DNA of 64,000 nt, taken from Panonychus citri (Eukaryota > Arthropoda > Arachnida > Trombidiformes > Tetranychidae). Positions within the stretch are counted from its first letter, which is position 1; every line of letters starts with the position of its first letter. Under the pieces are notes generated by a model that was not told where the DNA came from, did not search any database, and was given only the letters and a program-made list of their open reading frames with translations. This document shows, in pieces, positions 44,883-57,168 of this stretch. A program made the position numbers and the translations under genes. Location of the stretch: contig NW_026515482.1 of NCBI RefSeq assembly GCF_014898815.1, forward strand, positions 2,542,001 to 2,606,000, read 5' to 3'.

Positions 44883-47526
44883 ATGACCAGTGAGAGAGAG
44901 CATTTCATCAATGACCCTGAAACTGGATCTAAATCGAGCCTTTTATTCAAATCAAATCGGATTAGGTTACTTCGGGTTAGTATTTTTCCATAAATAATAA
45001 TTTCATCAACTAAATTTACATCGTTGATTAATCTTTGTTCACCTAGATATTGATCCATTTGGTCCTTAAGGTTTATTAATAACCTTTTTTTTTGCTATTA
45101 ACATTGACTACTAAATTTACTCATCACTAACCTTTAACTTGAATGGGTATTGATACTATTTTTGTAACTAATTAGTAACAAATCAATAATCTCAATGATT
45201 AACTTTTCTATTTTAATAATTGACTGTTCAACTATTGAACAAGCAAACAATCAAGTCAATCATTCACTCAAATTAATCACATTTAAATCTAGTTTACATT
45301 GTTACCTTTTCTATAGGGATTAATTTTACTTTTCTATGATCTAATTGTTACAACATTGACAACTTTTTTAAATCATCAAAAAATTAGCGATTATGTTTAA
45401 TACTGATTATTCATCTTCTTCTCTACAGTTATGGCGACCATTACCTCGATTCGTGAAAATATTTTTGGGTATTGTCTTGTTATCTGTCTCTCTAATGAGC
45501 TGCCTTCTAATGGTTTGGCCTGATTTAATCAAAAACAATTTACCCATAAATCAGTCATCTTTCAAATTAGATTCTAATAATATAATCAACGAGCTAAACA
45601 ACAACAAAAACAACAATGAGCACCATCAACAATTACCACAACCCCAACAATCTGTGATATTTTCACCTCAACAATTACCTCGACCGAAACAACAACCGAG
45701 CTCAAATCAAGATACTTTTAGTGTTACTGATATTCTTAAACCTTTATCTCCAAATTCATTGCAATCTTCATCTTCCTCATCATCATCAATATTGGATCCA
45801 TTGTTATTACAAATTAAAAAATCTTCTCTCATTGTATCTCCATCCTCATCATCACCATCATCATCATCATCGCAATATCGGTCATTTGTTAAAGTTGAGG
45901 GTGACTTTAGTCTAGATGATATTAGTTGGGAACGAGATATACTTAATAGTGAGGTTGCAATCAACAATCAACAGAAAGAGATAATTGCAGCAACTTTACA
46001 TTCATGGGAAGGTTACAGGAAATACGCCTGGGGTCAAGATACATTGAAACCAATTTCACAAAGTTACGCAACTTGGTTTGGTGTTGGATTAACTATAATC
46101 GATTCACTTGATACACTTTTATTGATGGGATTAGAGAAAGAATTTAAAGAATCTCTTGATTGGATTGAAAAAGATCTTAACTTTCATTCCAATGGTGATG
46201 TTAATTGTTTCGAAATGACAATCAGAGTTCTTGGTGGTCTTTTATCATCTTATCATATAACTCGAAGTGCAACTCTATTGACAAAAGCTCTTGATGTTGG
46301 TGATCGATTAATTCACTGTTTCGATTCTAAATCTGGTTCTATTCCTTATAGTGATGTTAATCTATTAACCAAATTACCTAAATCACCAGTTTGGTCTCAA
46401 GATTCATCTACATCGGAAGTTAGTACAATGCAACTTGAGTTTCGTGATTTATCCCGAATAACTAAACAATCAATTTTCGAGGAAACATCATTTAAAACAT
46501 CTTTGCATCTTCACGAACTAACTAAAGATGATCCATTGGTGCCAATGTTTATCAATCCCGCAACTGGTAGTTTCTCACCGTCAACAATTACCCTTGGAGC
46601 TCGTGGTGATTCATATTATGAATATTTATTGAAACAATATTTACAAACAGGAATTGATTGGTTAAAAGGTGATTGGTTGAAAGCGGTTGATGCAATTAGA
46701 AATCGTCTTGTCAGGGTAACTCAGGGTCCAAAACAATTAACTTTTATCGGTGAATTGTTACGTCGAGAAACATCCGTTGTTCATCCTAAAATGGATCATC
46801 TTGTTTGCTTCCTTTCGGGTTCGTTGGCTTTGGGTCATCATCACCTAACAAAGACCAATGCTTATGCTGATGATTATGCAATGAAAAGTAAAATTGACCA
46901 ACACTTGGAACTTGCCTTGGCTTTGGCTCGAACCTGCCAATTTATGTACAATACAACCCAAACTGGATTATCACCGGAAATCATGTATTTCAATGAAAAT
47001 CCATCGCAAGGTGAAGATGAATTAACTATTCATCCAGCTGATGCACACAATTTGCTTCGTCCCGAACATGTTGAATCACTGTTTTACCTTTATCACTTAA
47101 CCAAGGATCAACAATATCGTGATCAAGGATGGCAGGTTTGTGTTCACTTTTCAGAAATTAGTTTTTTTTTTATTTCTTTTATAGATTTTTACTTACATTT
47201 TGATATTGATTTTTTTTTGTTCTTTGTGATAATTCAATTAATTATTTACTTTTTCTTTTTGACAGATTTTTCAGTCTTTCAACAAATATTGTAAAATACC
47301 CACCGGTGGTTATACCAGCATTGGAGATGTTAGAGATTCAAAACATGTTCGTCCAAAAGATCACCAAGAATCATTTTGGTTTGCAGAAACATTGAAATAT
47401 CTCTACTTATTGTTCAGTGATGATGAACAATTGATTCACAAAATTTTAAATCATTATATTTTTAACACAGAGGGTCATCTGGTTAAGAGATATCAATATC
47501 CAACTCCTCAAGAAGGCTCTTCTTAG
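44883..47526 (+). CDS. MAN1B1: ER mannosyl-oligosaccharide 1,2-alpha-mannosidase
   Basis: A GH47 enzyme that trims one mannose from Man9GlcNAc2 and marks misfolded glycoproteins for ER-associated degradation. Preferred model: exons 44883-44975, 45429-47135 and 47266-47526; 686 residues. The first exon gives a polar cytosolic tail (SLLFKSNRIRLLR). A strong acceptor (TTCATCTTCTTCTCTACAG) leads to LWRPLPRFVKIF and one transmembrane helix, making a type II membrane protein. An unspliced start at the ATG at 45393 is possible (667 residues). The luminal stem is Gln/Pro/Ser-rich. Catalytic-domain landmarks: GYRKYAWG, LTIIDSLDTLLLMGL, LGGLLSSYH, VSTMQLEFRDLSR, TLGARGDSYYEYLLKQY, FIGELLRR, MDHLVCFLSGSLALG, TGLSPEIM, LLRPEHVESLFYLYHLT, ESFWFAETLKYLYLLF and the Ca-binding FNTEGH. 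Its last 44 coding bases overlap the HOP2 CDS on the other strand. Confidence 0.93.
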
Positions 47527-48061
47527 TTCCTTCGTAATTCTCAAGAATCATATTAAATGCATCTTTGGTGATCCTTTTCCGTTTATTAGCTTCTTTCTTC
47601 ATTTTCGCGTGTTTTTCTTGACTTTCTTTGAGTAAACTTGAATCCACTTTGTTAGCTGAACATGTCTCTATTTTGGCTTGTAAATCTTTGATCTCAGCAT
47701 TTAAACTAGTTAACTTTTTATTTATCTCTTCCAATGGTAATACCTCTTTACGTCGCGATACCTCAGCCTTTTTTTCATTCAAATCCATTGAAAGTTTTTC
47801 ATATTCGGTATAAAGAACCTTGATATTTTCTTCGATCTGTTTTAAATCATCATCTTTAACCTCAGTGAAACAATCCTGATTGATGAAATAGATACTTTGC
47901 TTTCCATAAGTTTTGGTTAATATTTTCTCCTTTTCAACCAAACTCTCCAAAGCTTTAGTAATATCTTTCTTTCCGTAGCTTTGCAAATTTCCATGAATAT
48001 CGTTAGCACTATAAGGTCGATTTGTCGATTTCAAATAATTAAACACCGCTTCTTCAGTCAT
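47483..48061 (-). CDS. PSMC3IP: Homologous-pairing protein 2 (HOP2/PSMC3IP)
   Basis: With MND1 this nuclear protein stimulates DMC1/RAD51 strand exchange in meiosis. The CDS is one exon of 192 residues (human 217). The N-terminal winged helix is at residues 1-60 (AVFNYLKSTNRPYSANDIHG, YGKQSIYFINQD). A central coiled coil spans about 75-150, and a C-terminal segment has NKRKRITKDAFNMILENY, the family RKRM..D.ILE.Y motif. A 5'UTR intron is well supported: donor TTCAAG|GTGAG at 48405 and acceptor TTCTTATAG at 48076. The start is therefore the ATG at 48059-48061. The stop lies inside the last MAN1B1 coding exon, so the two genes overlap tail to tail by 44 coding bases. Confidence 0.9.
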   Translation of the reverse strand: MTEEAVFNYLKSTNRPYSANDIHGNLQSYGKKDITKALESLVEKEKILTKTYGKQSIYFINQDCFTEVKDDDLKQIEENIKVLYTEYEKLSMDLNEKKAEVSRRKEVLPLEEINKKLTSLNAEIKDLQAKIETCSANKVDSSLLKESQEKHAKMKKEANKRKRITKDAFNMILENYEGTKKSLLEELDIDIS

Positions 48062-48916
48062 TGTGTCACCAAAATCTATAAGAAAAAAAAATTGAACAAA
48101 AGGTGGAAATGTTAGAGAAATGAAAAAACCAAACCAAAAAATTGAAACCAAAAGGTTAGCAACAAATGACTCTTAAAGTTCAAAGTAATTCCAAATCAAA
48201 ATCAAAATCTAACTAATAGTGATCACCAAACTAATAAGCCAATATAGAAAAAAAAGGTCTTAACAATCAACCAAATTAATAACATAATCAAAAGATGGAG
48301 TCCAGGCAAAGACACCAGAGACAATTAATAAAAAATAGCGTCACAATACATAGAAACCATAAAATCTAATATAACGATGAAGAAACAATTGAACATATTA
48401 CTCACCTTGAAGAATAAACTAAATCACCAAGAATAAATTGAAATAAATCAACGAGAAATAAATTAATGGTTAATAACAAACGACAAAGAAAAAACTTGCA
48501 TTGAGAGAAAAGAGAAAATTAAAAATTCGATTCCAAAAAAATGGCGCGTTTTCCATTTGGACCAATCAGATCGACTCTTTAAATCTCACACTTTTCTTCA
48601 CCTGTTTGTCTTCGTGTTAATTGTCAATCTGTTTTCTATCAATTTTAATCGTTTCAATTATGGAAACAATTTGATCGCAATTGTTTAATTTTGTTAAATT
48701 AACGCGAATTAACATCTAATCGTTGGTAGACTAGATTTTTCACTTGAAGTGATTAAAAATTCTAACTGTAAGTTTATTGTCTGCTGATTTTATTTATTTA
48801 ACTTTTCCTTCATGTTAAAAGATTGAATTGATAATCTTTGTTTTGATTTCTATTTTGTTTACACCATTAATTATTTAATTTATTTTAGTTGTTTTCTTTA
48901 TAGATTTATATTACCA
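48062..48916. promoter_or_regulatory. Divergent gap HOP2 / TVP23
   Basis: Contains the HOP2 leader with its intron (48076-48405), then a shared promoter region with ATGGCGCG (48541), a weak relative of the recurring motif, and CCAAT on both strands (GGACCAATCAGA at 48559). The TVP23 leader follows. Confidence 0.45.
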
Positions 48917-50076
48917 ATGGCGTCTACATCTAGTCCTGAACATCTTATCTTTGACTTTGAGCGAAGTGTCTCGATTCAACCTCAGAAACGATTCAAGTAA
49001 TTTACTAATTCTAATTGAATATTGTGTGATTGGTTTCCCTATGTGTTCATATGATGATGTGGTTTCTTTTTTTGTCTTAATTTGTTTTTTTTTTCTATTT
49101 TTAATTGTATCATATTTTTCTCTCCTCTTTCATCAGACATCCTATGGCTGCTTTGTTCCATGTAGCCTTCAAAGGAGCTGCTATTCTTCTCTACCTTTTT
49201 GGTGGACTTTTTGGTCAAAATTTTCTCTCCACTTTTGTTGCTCTGGTCTTTTTAATCTCTATGGATTTTTGGACCGTTAAAAATGTCACTGGAAGGCTAC
49301 TTGCTGGTCTTCGTTGGTGGAACCATGTTGACGAGGAAGGAAACAACCATTGGGTGTTTGAAAATAAACATGCCAAAAGTCAATCAGATTCAGCATCATT
49401 GAATATCTTTGATGATAAAGATTCCAACACAGCTGATTCTCAAATATTTTGGATACCATTAATTTTTACTCCATTAATTTGGTTCCTTTTACTTCTTGTT
49501 ACCATATTCCGATTTAACATCCAGTGGTTTGTAAGTGTAAACAACAAATCAAAACGATTTACTTACCTGTTCACTTTAGTAATTTTTTTTTCTTCCATTT
49601 CTTGGTTTTCTATTTCATCTCTTTTTTCAGGTTGTCGTGGCTTTAGCTTTGATCTTAAGTTCATCTAATCTATATGGTTACATTCGGTGTAGATTAGGAT
49701 CGAAAGACGTGAAATCAACTCTTACACAATTCGTTGGGAAGAAAATATTTTACAATGTAAGAATGTTGATTACTAAATAGATCTAACAATTTAACAAAAT
49801 CAAAACGAAAGAAGAAAAAAACTGGACATAACAAATGCATTTTCACTTTGTGATACAAGTCAAGCATTTTTTAGAAACCAAATCTCTCTAACATATTATA
49901 TCGTATTAAATATATTTATTTACCCTGCATGTTAATTGTGATCCGATTAATTCGCTTATCAATTTAAATATATTCTTTTACCCTTTAAACAGTTCATGGG
50001 ACCAAGCAGCAGCAACAGCAACACTTCAACCGTTAATCCAACACCATCAACCACTAGTTTCGTATCCACATCATAA
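48917..50076 (+). CDS. TVP23: Golgi apparatus membrane protein TVP23
   Basis: A four-helix Golgi/TGN membrane protein of the FAM18 family implicated in vesicle trafficking. Exons 48917-48996, 49137-49530, 49631-49756 and 49993-50076; 227 residues with consistent phases. Family motifs: HPMAALFHVAFKGAAILLY, FWTVKNVTGRLLAGLRWWNH, NHWVFENK, then after two more helices SSNLYGYIRCRLGSK. The C-terminal tail is Ser/Thr-rich (GPSSSNSNTSTVNP). Human TVP23B is about 205 residues; the excess is in the loop after WVFENK and in the tail. Confidence 0.95.
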
Positions 50077-50779
50077 CCTAAGCTGAAGGAAATTTCTCAA
50101 ATCACTTAAATCACCGGAGAGAAAAATTTTACATATAAATAGTCTATTCCAATTGCTTAAACTGAGAACTTCAGTATTTTTATTACTCTAAATTGTTTTT
50201 TTCTTCACTTTTCTCACTCATTCTCACGTAAATCAACGTGTAGATAAACAAAAACACAACAACTCACCTATGGAAAGAAAACAATTTGCTACTTTCCCCC
50301 TGTAATTATTATTCTTCATTGTGATTAACTATCTAATTTACGAAATTGCTACAATCCTGTTGAATTAACGATCTACTTGAACCAATGTGGCGGAGAAAAG
50401 TTCAAAAAAACTCACTTCAACTTTAACCATTTCCATTGGAAAATCACAATCGAAATATCCAACTACAATATTATCTCATTTATTGTGAGAAATTGATTGA
50501 ATTTATTGAAAAATTCATTGGGTCACAATCGAAATCTGATTCTTCTGAGAAATTTTCATCGGAGCAACAATTAAATACAATTGTGTTAATCAGAACAATT
50601 TAGAAAAATTTATATATTTAATTTCCGATGAACGCGATTTTTATTCAGAAAAATTTGAATCATTTTATATGATTTATTGATTCTACATAATTATCATTCT
50701 GATTGTTGTTTCTTAATTAAAATCAATCAACTGATCATCAATCCAATTTAAATAATTTCCAATGAACATTGAGTAAGTA
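50077..50779. other. Convergent gap TVP23 / tropomyosin
   Basis: 3'UTRs of both genes; AT-rich; nothing else was recognised. Confidence 0.5.
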
Positions 50780-52109
50780 TTAATATCCAGTTAATTCAGC
50801 AAAAGTTTGATCCATTTCATCAGTGAGACTCTTTGATTTTTCCTTCTCATGAGCCAATTGATCTAAATGATTAACAATTAACAATTTAAATCAATTATAC
50901 ATAACAATTAACAACAATTTAAACAGAATTAATCACTTACCTTCAATCCTGTCAACCTCTTTAAGCAATTTCTGTACAGCTCGTTCAGCAAAATCAGCTC
51001 TTGTTTCAGCCTTTAAATTGAATCATCGAATTGATATTAACTAAATTGATTAACAACAATTAACTAAACACAAACCTCTCGAAGTTGATTTTTTAAATCA
51101 TCAATTCGCTCCTCGTATTCATCTTGTTTGGCCATTGATTTCTCTTCACTTACTTCCAACGATTTAACATTGTTACTGACGACTTTCAATTCCTCTTCAA
51201 GTTCCAATATTTTACTAATTAATGAAAAGGAATCACAATTAATTGGGATTTTAATCAATTCCCCAACCGATTAGCTTACATTTCACCAGTTTGAGCTCTT
51301 TCCTCAGCTCTTTCGAGATCATCTTCAACCTCAGCGACCTTTTTAGCAAGCTAGATAATCAAATGATCGAGTAAACAATTAATTGTTAGGAAACGAATTA
51401 ATCAACAATTAACTCACCTCATCGTACTTTTTATCCGCTTCTTCAACGGCAGTTCGAGTTTCTTTCAATTGTGATTCCAAAATTTTCAATCGTTCACTAT
51501 CTAGAGTATTACGATGCTCGAACATTTTCTTCATTCTATATAACAACAATTAGAGAATTTAATTAGATGAGAGTCGACAATTAAATCTATTAATTACCTT
51601 TCGCTTTCATCTCCAGCCTGAGAAACTTGTTCAAATTTAACCTGAGCGATTTTAGTTCCTTCTTCAGATTTTTCCAAATCCTCTTCTAATTGTTGGACTT
51701 TTCTGGCTAATGAGGCAACTTCATTTTCGGCCTTAATTGTTCAATTAATCGTAAAGAAAATAAATCAACAATTATCACGATCGAAAAGGAGAAACAATTA
51801 ACTCACCACATGGAGACTTTTCTCCTTGGTTTCCAATTCTTCATTTGTCCTGGCAAGATTTTCGGTGGCGTGAACGAGATCTTCTTGAATTTGGACCAAT
51901 CGCTTTTCTAAGGCCATTATTTCCTCTTCGGCCTTTGAATCAACAAAACAATTAACAGTCTGGGACAATTCAATTAGTAACAATCAACTGCTCACCTTAG
52001 AAACCCTCGAATTAGCTTCCCTAAGGGAAGTCTCCGCTGTATCAGCTCGATCCATAGCATTGTCCTTATCAATCTTAATCGACGCCATTTTTTTCTTAAT
52101 TGCTTCCAT
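50780..52109 (-). CDS. Tm: Tropomyosin, 284 residues
   Basis: A two-chain coiled-coil actin-filament protein that regulates contraction; arthropod tropomyosins are known cross-reactive allergens. Exons: 51996-52109, 51807-51932, 51598-51731, 51418-51535, 51280-51350, 51076-51214, 50941-51010, 50780-50862, encoding exactly 284 residues, the canonical muscle length. It starts MEAIKKKM and DKDNAMDRADTAE. Landmarks are ALEKRLVQIQEDL, ERMKKMFEHR, SLEVSEEKS and the C-terminal DQTFAELTGY. An unbroken heptad pattern covers the whole chain. Exon lengths are 114, 126, 134, 118, 71, 139, 70 and 83. No alternative exons were seen, and all introns are short (49-82 bases). Confidence 0.97.
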
Positions 52110-52595
52110 TTTGAAGAATTGATGTTGATCACTTTACACTTGATTAACTAAAATCGATTAACTAATTGATAAATTTACTTTAAAATGAAACCTTTTGAAA
52201 GAAACTGGTTGATATTCAATTGATTTTGTGTTGGTTGTTGGAAGTTGATTACAATTTAGATGAATTGAATTGATGTTAGTTGATTCTTGGTGATCAACAC
52301 AGTGTTTGGTGTTTATTGGTAATTGTTTTAAAATGAAGATTAGATTATGATTTAAATTTAGATTCCAATTGAGAATTATATTCTTGGCTTAAGTTTCGAT
52401 GAAAAACTTTTTTCTGTAAAACGGATTAGCTTTAATCCTAAAGATTATCTTTGGGTGACAATTAATTGGGTGTTGTGTTTAATTTAGTCGAGACAAAAAC
52501 GACAATAAGTAAATAAATTGACAATTAATTTATGAAAATTAACAATTTTATTGGAAAACAATAAGTTAGAGTGTATTTGATTAGTAAATTGTTGT
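52110..52595. other. Tropomyosin upstream region
   Basis: AT-rich leader/promoter of tropomyosin and 3' flank of the next minus-strand gene. No element was recognised. Confidence 0.4.
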
Positions 52596-53566
52596 CTACG
52601 TTTGAGTGTAAATGTCAAGATTTGGTAAGACAAAAGTTAATGAATGTTTGACTGCCTTTCGGTTTAAATGTAAAGGAGCTAATTTAGCACAATTAGTTGA
52701 TTCCTCTTCCCATTTATTGCAAAGTAAATCAGTTGTTTCAGTAAACAATGAGTCCATGTGCTCAGTTGAATAGTTAAGTGAAGCTTGATTACAATTAGCA
52801 GCGACGACATTAAGGAAACACTGGATAAGAAAATAAGAATAAGAATAAGAAAAAAAAGAAACAATTAAGAGATTAATAATTGCGAATCTCAATCGATTGT
52901 AAAGTTAATTGTTACCCTTCGAGTTTTCCAATAGTAGCAACAAGTGTAAGGAATCTTCATGTCGAGGTTATCGATATGATCTCGAACATACTCCATTTCG
53001 GCAACATAACGGTCAACACAATCGATGGCCTTTGGATATTGTCCACTCTGATTGGAAAGTAATAGATAAGAGTTTAATTGGTGTAATTAAGGTGGAACAA
53101 TTAACTTACCTCTCTCATGCAAGCGGTTTTGGCGACAAACTCTTGACGGGCTTCGAAGGTGTTACATGTGTTTCTCATGGTTTTTCGAGCACCCGACAAG
53201 ATCACATCGAGAACTTGAGACGGAAAAGGTTTCAAACAAACTCGAAGATCTTTCAACTTTTTCGAAGCGGCTTTTGATCGGACACAATGGTCATTGTTCA
53301 ATTCTTCGGGTGTAGTTGGTAAAGGTATCGCTCGATCGGCCAAAGGTAAAAGTTCATTTGACCAAACGTCCAAATTGTGTCGATAATCAGTACAATTAAC
53401 TTTACCACTTCTTGGAGCACCGATAATTATACCAACTGATTGACAAACAGTAAATAACAATAAAGATGACAGTTAAATTATTAATATCAATTTAGAATCA
53501 CTCATTTATAAACTTACCATTGATTGTTAGTTGAAGAGCAATGATTAAGATTGTTGATGAATACAT
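52596..53566 (-). CDS. Cysteine-rich secreted protein of unknown function
   Basis: I do not recognise this with certainty. Exons 53518-53566, 53110-53435, 52916-53047 and 52596-52820 give 243 residues with consistent phases. The signal peptide (MYSSTILIIALQLTIN) is split by the first intron. The mature chain has about 12 Cys, including VNCTDYRHNLD, NNDHCVRSK, RVCLKPFPSQVLD, ARKTMRNTC, AIDCVDRYVAEME and PYTCCYYW. The spacing is that of a helical, disulfide-bonded secreted protein. The overall look (paired Cys, CLKPF, R-x-x-F-x-x-x-x-x-C) recalls arthropod hemolymph glycoprotein-like families of unknown function, but I cannot assign one from the sequence alone. Confidence 0.7.
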
Positions 53567-54791
53567 GATGATTTCAATTGAATCAATGAATAGAAAATTT
53601 AAAACACTGTCTGTATTTATACTCTGTCATGATTAGATTGTTGATTATTAGCAATTTAATTAACCAAACTTGCCCTTTAATCCACTTGTATCATCGCCCT
53701 TGATTAAATTGTGATTGTTACGTGACCAGTTTGAAGTTTTAAGTTGACCGATAATTATTGTTGATTGTGCTTATTGTGAAAGTTGAAAGACACGTTAATC
53801 AATTTGGATGATCAACCCTAACAATTTATAATCAAATTACTCTGTTGCTGATTTACCCTCAATTCAAATGTTAATCTAGTTTAAAGTTAAAACCAAACTC
53901 ATTGACTTTCGTGCCAATAAATTAAGGATTAACCTGATGGGACAAATCATTTAGGGCTAATCACAGTGGGTTGATTTGATTATATTTAGATCACTCATCT
54001 TGTAATCATTGCACAATTTGTTTGATTAATATGAGTACGAATCAGTGAAACCCAAACAAGTAACTAAATTAAAAGATTTGGGGCTTATGAGATCCAAAAA
54101 AAATTAAGCTCACAATTAACTCGATTTTTTTTCTTCGGCATCGATTAATTAAAAATCAATTAGTTCAATTAAGATTAGATTATGAGAAATTAATAATATT
54201 CACATGTTATTAGTTATTGTGATTCGGATCATACCCTTTTAATTGTTCAAAGGCAACAACAGTTATTACTTTCAATTAGTACTTTCATGTTACATCATGA
54301 TACTTGACTACAATTTAGTGATTAATAAAATATTAGTTAACTTTTTTTTTGATTATACCATAAGAGATGTACAATTTGTTGATTTTTTGGTATAGATATG
54401 ATAACAAGTCATAATAACAAGAACTATCAAAATGGGATTGATCTCATACATTGAGATACCATAATAAAGTAATAATTATTATCAATTATATGAGAATAAA
54501 TAGATTTTTCTTAAACAAAATAAGCCCAAATTGTCAATTGGAATAGGCGATGATTGTGTTTTGATTGATTTTTACGGTAAAAAGAAAACAAAGTTCCAAT
54601 TTAAGGAATAAGGAAGGTCAACTTGGTCCAAAGGCGAATGAAGAGAGAAATTGAAAATTGTTCCTTTTGATGGGCAAAAGTTTTGGTTCTTTGTTATTCC
54701 TCAGAAAATCAGGAAAAAGAGATAAATTTCAGAGAAGAAATAGTTCCAAAATAGTAAAAAAAACGTAAAAAAGCTTAATTGAGCCGCTTTT
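53567..54791. other. Gap secreted protein / SWEET
   Basis: Upstream region of the Cys-rich gene and 3'UTR of the SWEET gene. AT-rich, with no recognisable gene or repeat. Confidence 0.5.
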
Positions 54792-57168
54792 TCATAAATT
54801 TTCGAGGAGAAATTCCTTTTCCAATGTCTGTAAATATAAAGAAAAATAATGATTTAGTTAATCGTCAAAACTATTCATGGATTACGAACTCACCTTATAA
54901 CTACTTTGAGGTGGATAGAAAATGAACAATGATAATTGGAAGACAGCCAAGATTATGGCGAGGGAATTTGAGATCTAAGAATTAGATCAATATGGAAATA
55001 GAAATAAAAAAACAAGTTAAATAGTTTAAATTGTAAATATGAACAAATCATCATCATATGTTTGGTGTGAAAAAAAGATGAAAAGGTAAATCAGGTTAAA
55101 ATCAAAGTGCCAAGATTAAGGTGATTGAACTCATAGGTGTCAACAGAAAATTCATCAAATGAATTCTTGTCCCTCTCACTCTCTCATCTAAATGTGGGTG
55201 TAATCGTGAACATTATTGAGAAAATTGCTTAATGTTAACAGAAAAAAACATGAATTATTGTGATTGAAATAAAGGTGCAATCAAATAAGAACTGTGTTTC
55301 TACATTTTGGATAAGCTTGATTGTTTGAGAACAATTAGAGGAGAAAACAATTTGAAAAGAATCACAATTGTGATTGTAAACATGATATAAAGAAATCAAC
55401 TTCTAGGTATTGAACAGGGAAACAGAAATAAATGACGTAAATATTGTCAGTGATAAACCAAAAGAGGGATGAGAAAAAATGTCGATGTGGTTTCATTTAG
55501 AACTGTGATAGTTAAGGATAATAATGAAAAGCCACGTAGGTTAATCATTCAACTAATCAACTAACCTGGATGAAGGCATCGCCTATGAGAAGACCATAAG
55601 TAAACCAAAAGAAGGCGACAACAGCAGTAGAAAATATTAACCAAAAAGGTAATATACCAGAATTTTTATCTCGAATAACTTGAGAAATACTGGTCATCGG
55701 AGAACCGGAAAAAATAACACTAGAAACACCGGCGAGAATACCAGATAAGGCTCGAGGATTTTCTTGATGACCAAAGGCTAATTCAATGAGTAACATCACA
55801 GCAATGAGACAGCTAATTTTCATATTGATTGATCGCTAAATTGTAAAGAAAATTGAAAACAAATTGGAAATTAAAATGACATCAAGAGTAAGCAAAATGT
55901 GACATTTTCTAAATTCGATACTTACTTTGTTCAATGTAAAATGGTAATAGAATAGAACATATAAAGAGAAAATAGCGGTACCAATGGAATTAACAAATAT
56001 AGTAACTGAATCGTGGATAACTAGTCCATAACGAAGACCTAAAAAAGTGCTAATGGTTGAATGAAACAAAAGGTAAAAAGACAGGAAGTTGAATGGAAAG
56101 AGGTGAAGGGTAAAAAAGGAGGAAGAAAATGGTTAATACAATGTAAAAGTTGATTCAAAAAACTAAATAATGGATCACGAATCATCATTAATCACTGTTA
56201 TGTAAAAATGGCATAAAAAATTAAGCCTAAATTATATATTAAAATTGATCCAGACAGTATTGTTTGTGATGAATGAAAACCACAATTGATTCAATTGTTG
56301 TATTTGAACATCTTCACTTTCTTGTTGATTGCAGTGATTCAATGAATAGAGCTGAATAGGCTAACAATACAACGGTAATTGTATAATTGAAATGAAAATA
56401 AAATTTTGAGAGTGAAATTCAATGTTAAATAGTCAGAATCACAACTTGGAAGTTCACTAATATCTTTGTAAGTTGATTAAATTGAATCGGTTCATTGATT
56501 GTGGCAGAAAAGAAATGGAGAGGCTCAATTATTGTTTAATTACCATAGAAGACCAGCTATGAAAGGGAAAGCTGGAAAATCTTGTGTCGATTTCTTCTTC
56601 CATATTCTGATACAAATTTGCCTAAAAAAGAAAAGAAAAGAAAAATAAAAGAACTAATTAATAATTGATGTTCACATGGTTTCTAGGCGAAAATGAAAAG
56701 TAAGGGCAACAATGAGCAACGAGAGTGATGAGAGCAGAAACTCATTGTAACCATTAGATTGCAGTTAATTCAAGGTGATTGATTAAAAAAATTGAAAGAT
56801 TCAATAAATTCTAGAAAATCTATAAAAGTAACAAAGAAGAAAATTAAAAAAGACAATTGTGACAAAAAGGGTTAACCCCCAACTTTAAGGGATAAGGAAA
56901 AGAATACACAGTAAATATATGGAGATGAAAAGAGAGAGAGAGATAAAGAAAAAGCCTCATTTATATTAGAATTTTAAGCGAGAATTTATGTTAAATGAAA
57001 AGAGATTAACTCTATTTGTAAGAAAATTAATTAGCTTTAGAATAGAATTAAAAAATTTAAGAACAATTAGTAAAAATGAAAAGAAAACACCAAGACTTAC
57101 ATTCCAGTTGTGAAGTTACAAAAGGTAAAAATTATGACCAAAGATGAGACAACATAAAGAAGCTCCAT
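54792..57168 (-). CDS. SLC50A1: SWEET sugar transporter (SLC50 family)
   Basis: A seven-helix uniporter for hexoses built from two MtN3 three-helix repeats. Exons: 57101-57168, 56544-56621, 55926-56049, 55566-55835, 54894-54974, 54792-54827; 218 residues (human 221), phases consistent. Family marks: CIRIWKKKSTQDFPAFPFIA in TM1-2, LGLRYGLVIHDS in TM2-3, then VNSIGTAIFSLYVLFYYHF. The second repeat has KNSGILPFWLIFSTAVVAFF, WFTYGLLIGDAFIQ, and the final helix ISNSLAIILAVFQLSLFIFY. The TM4 exon contains SGILAGVSSVIFSGSPMTS, the conserved SP. The last coding exon is only 36 bases, so the exact C-terminus is less certain. The expected location is plasma membrane or Golgi. Confidence 0.93.
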
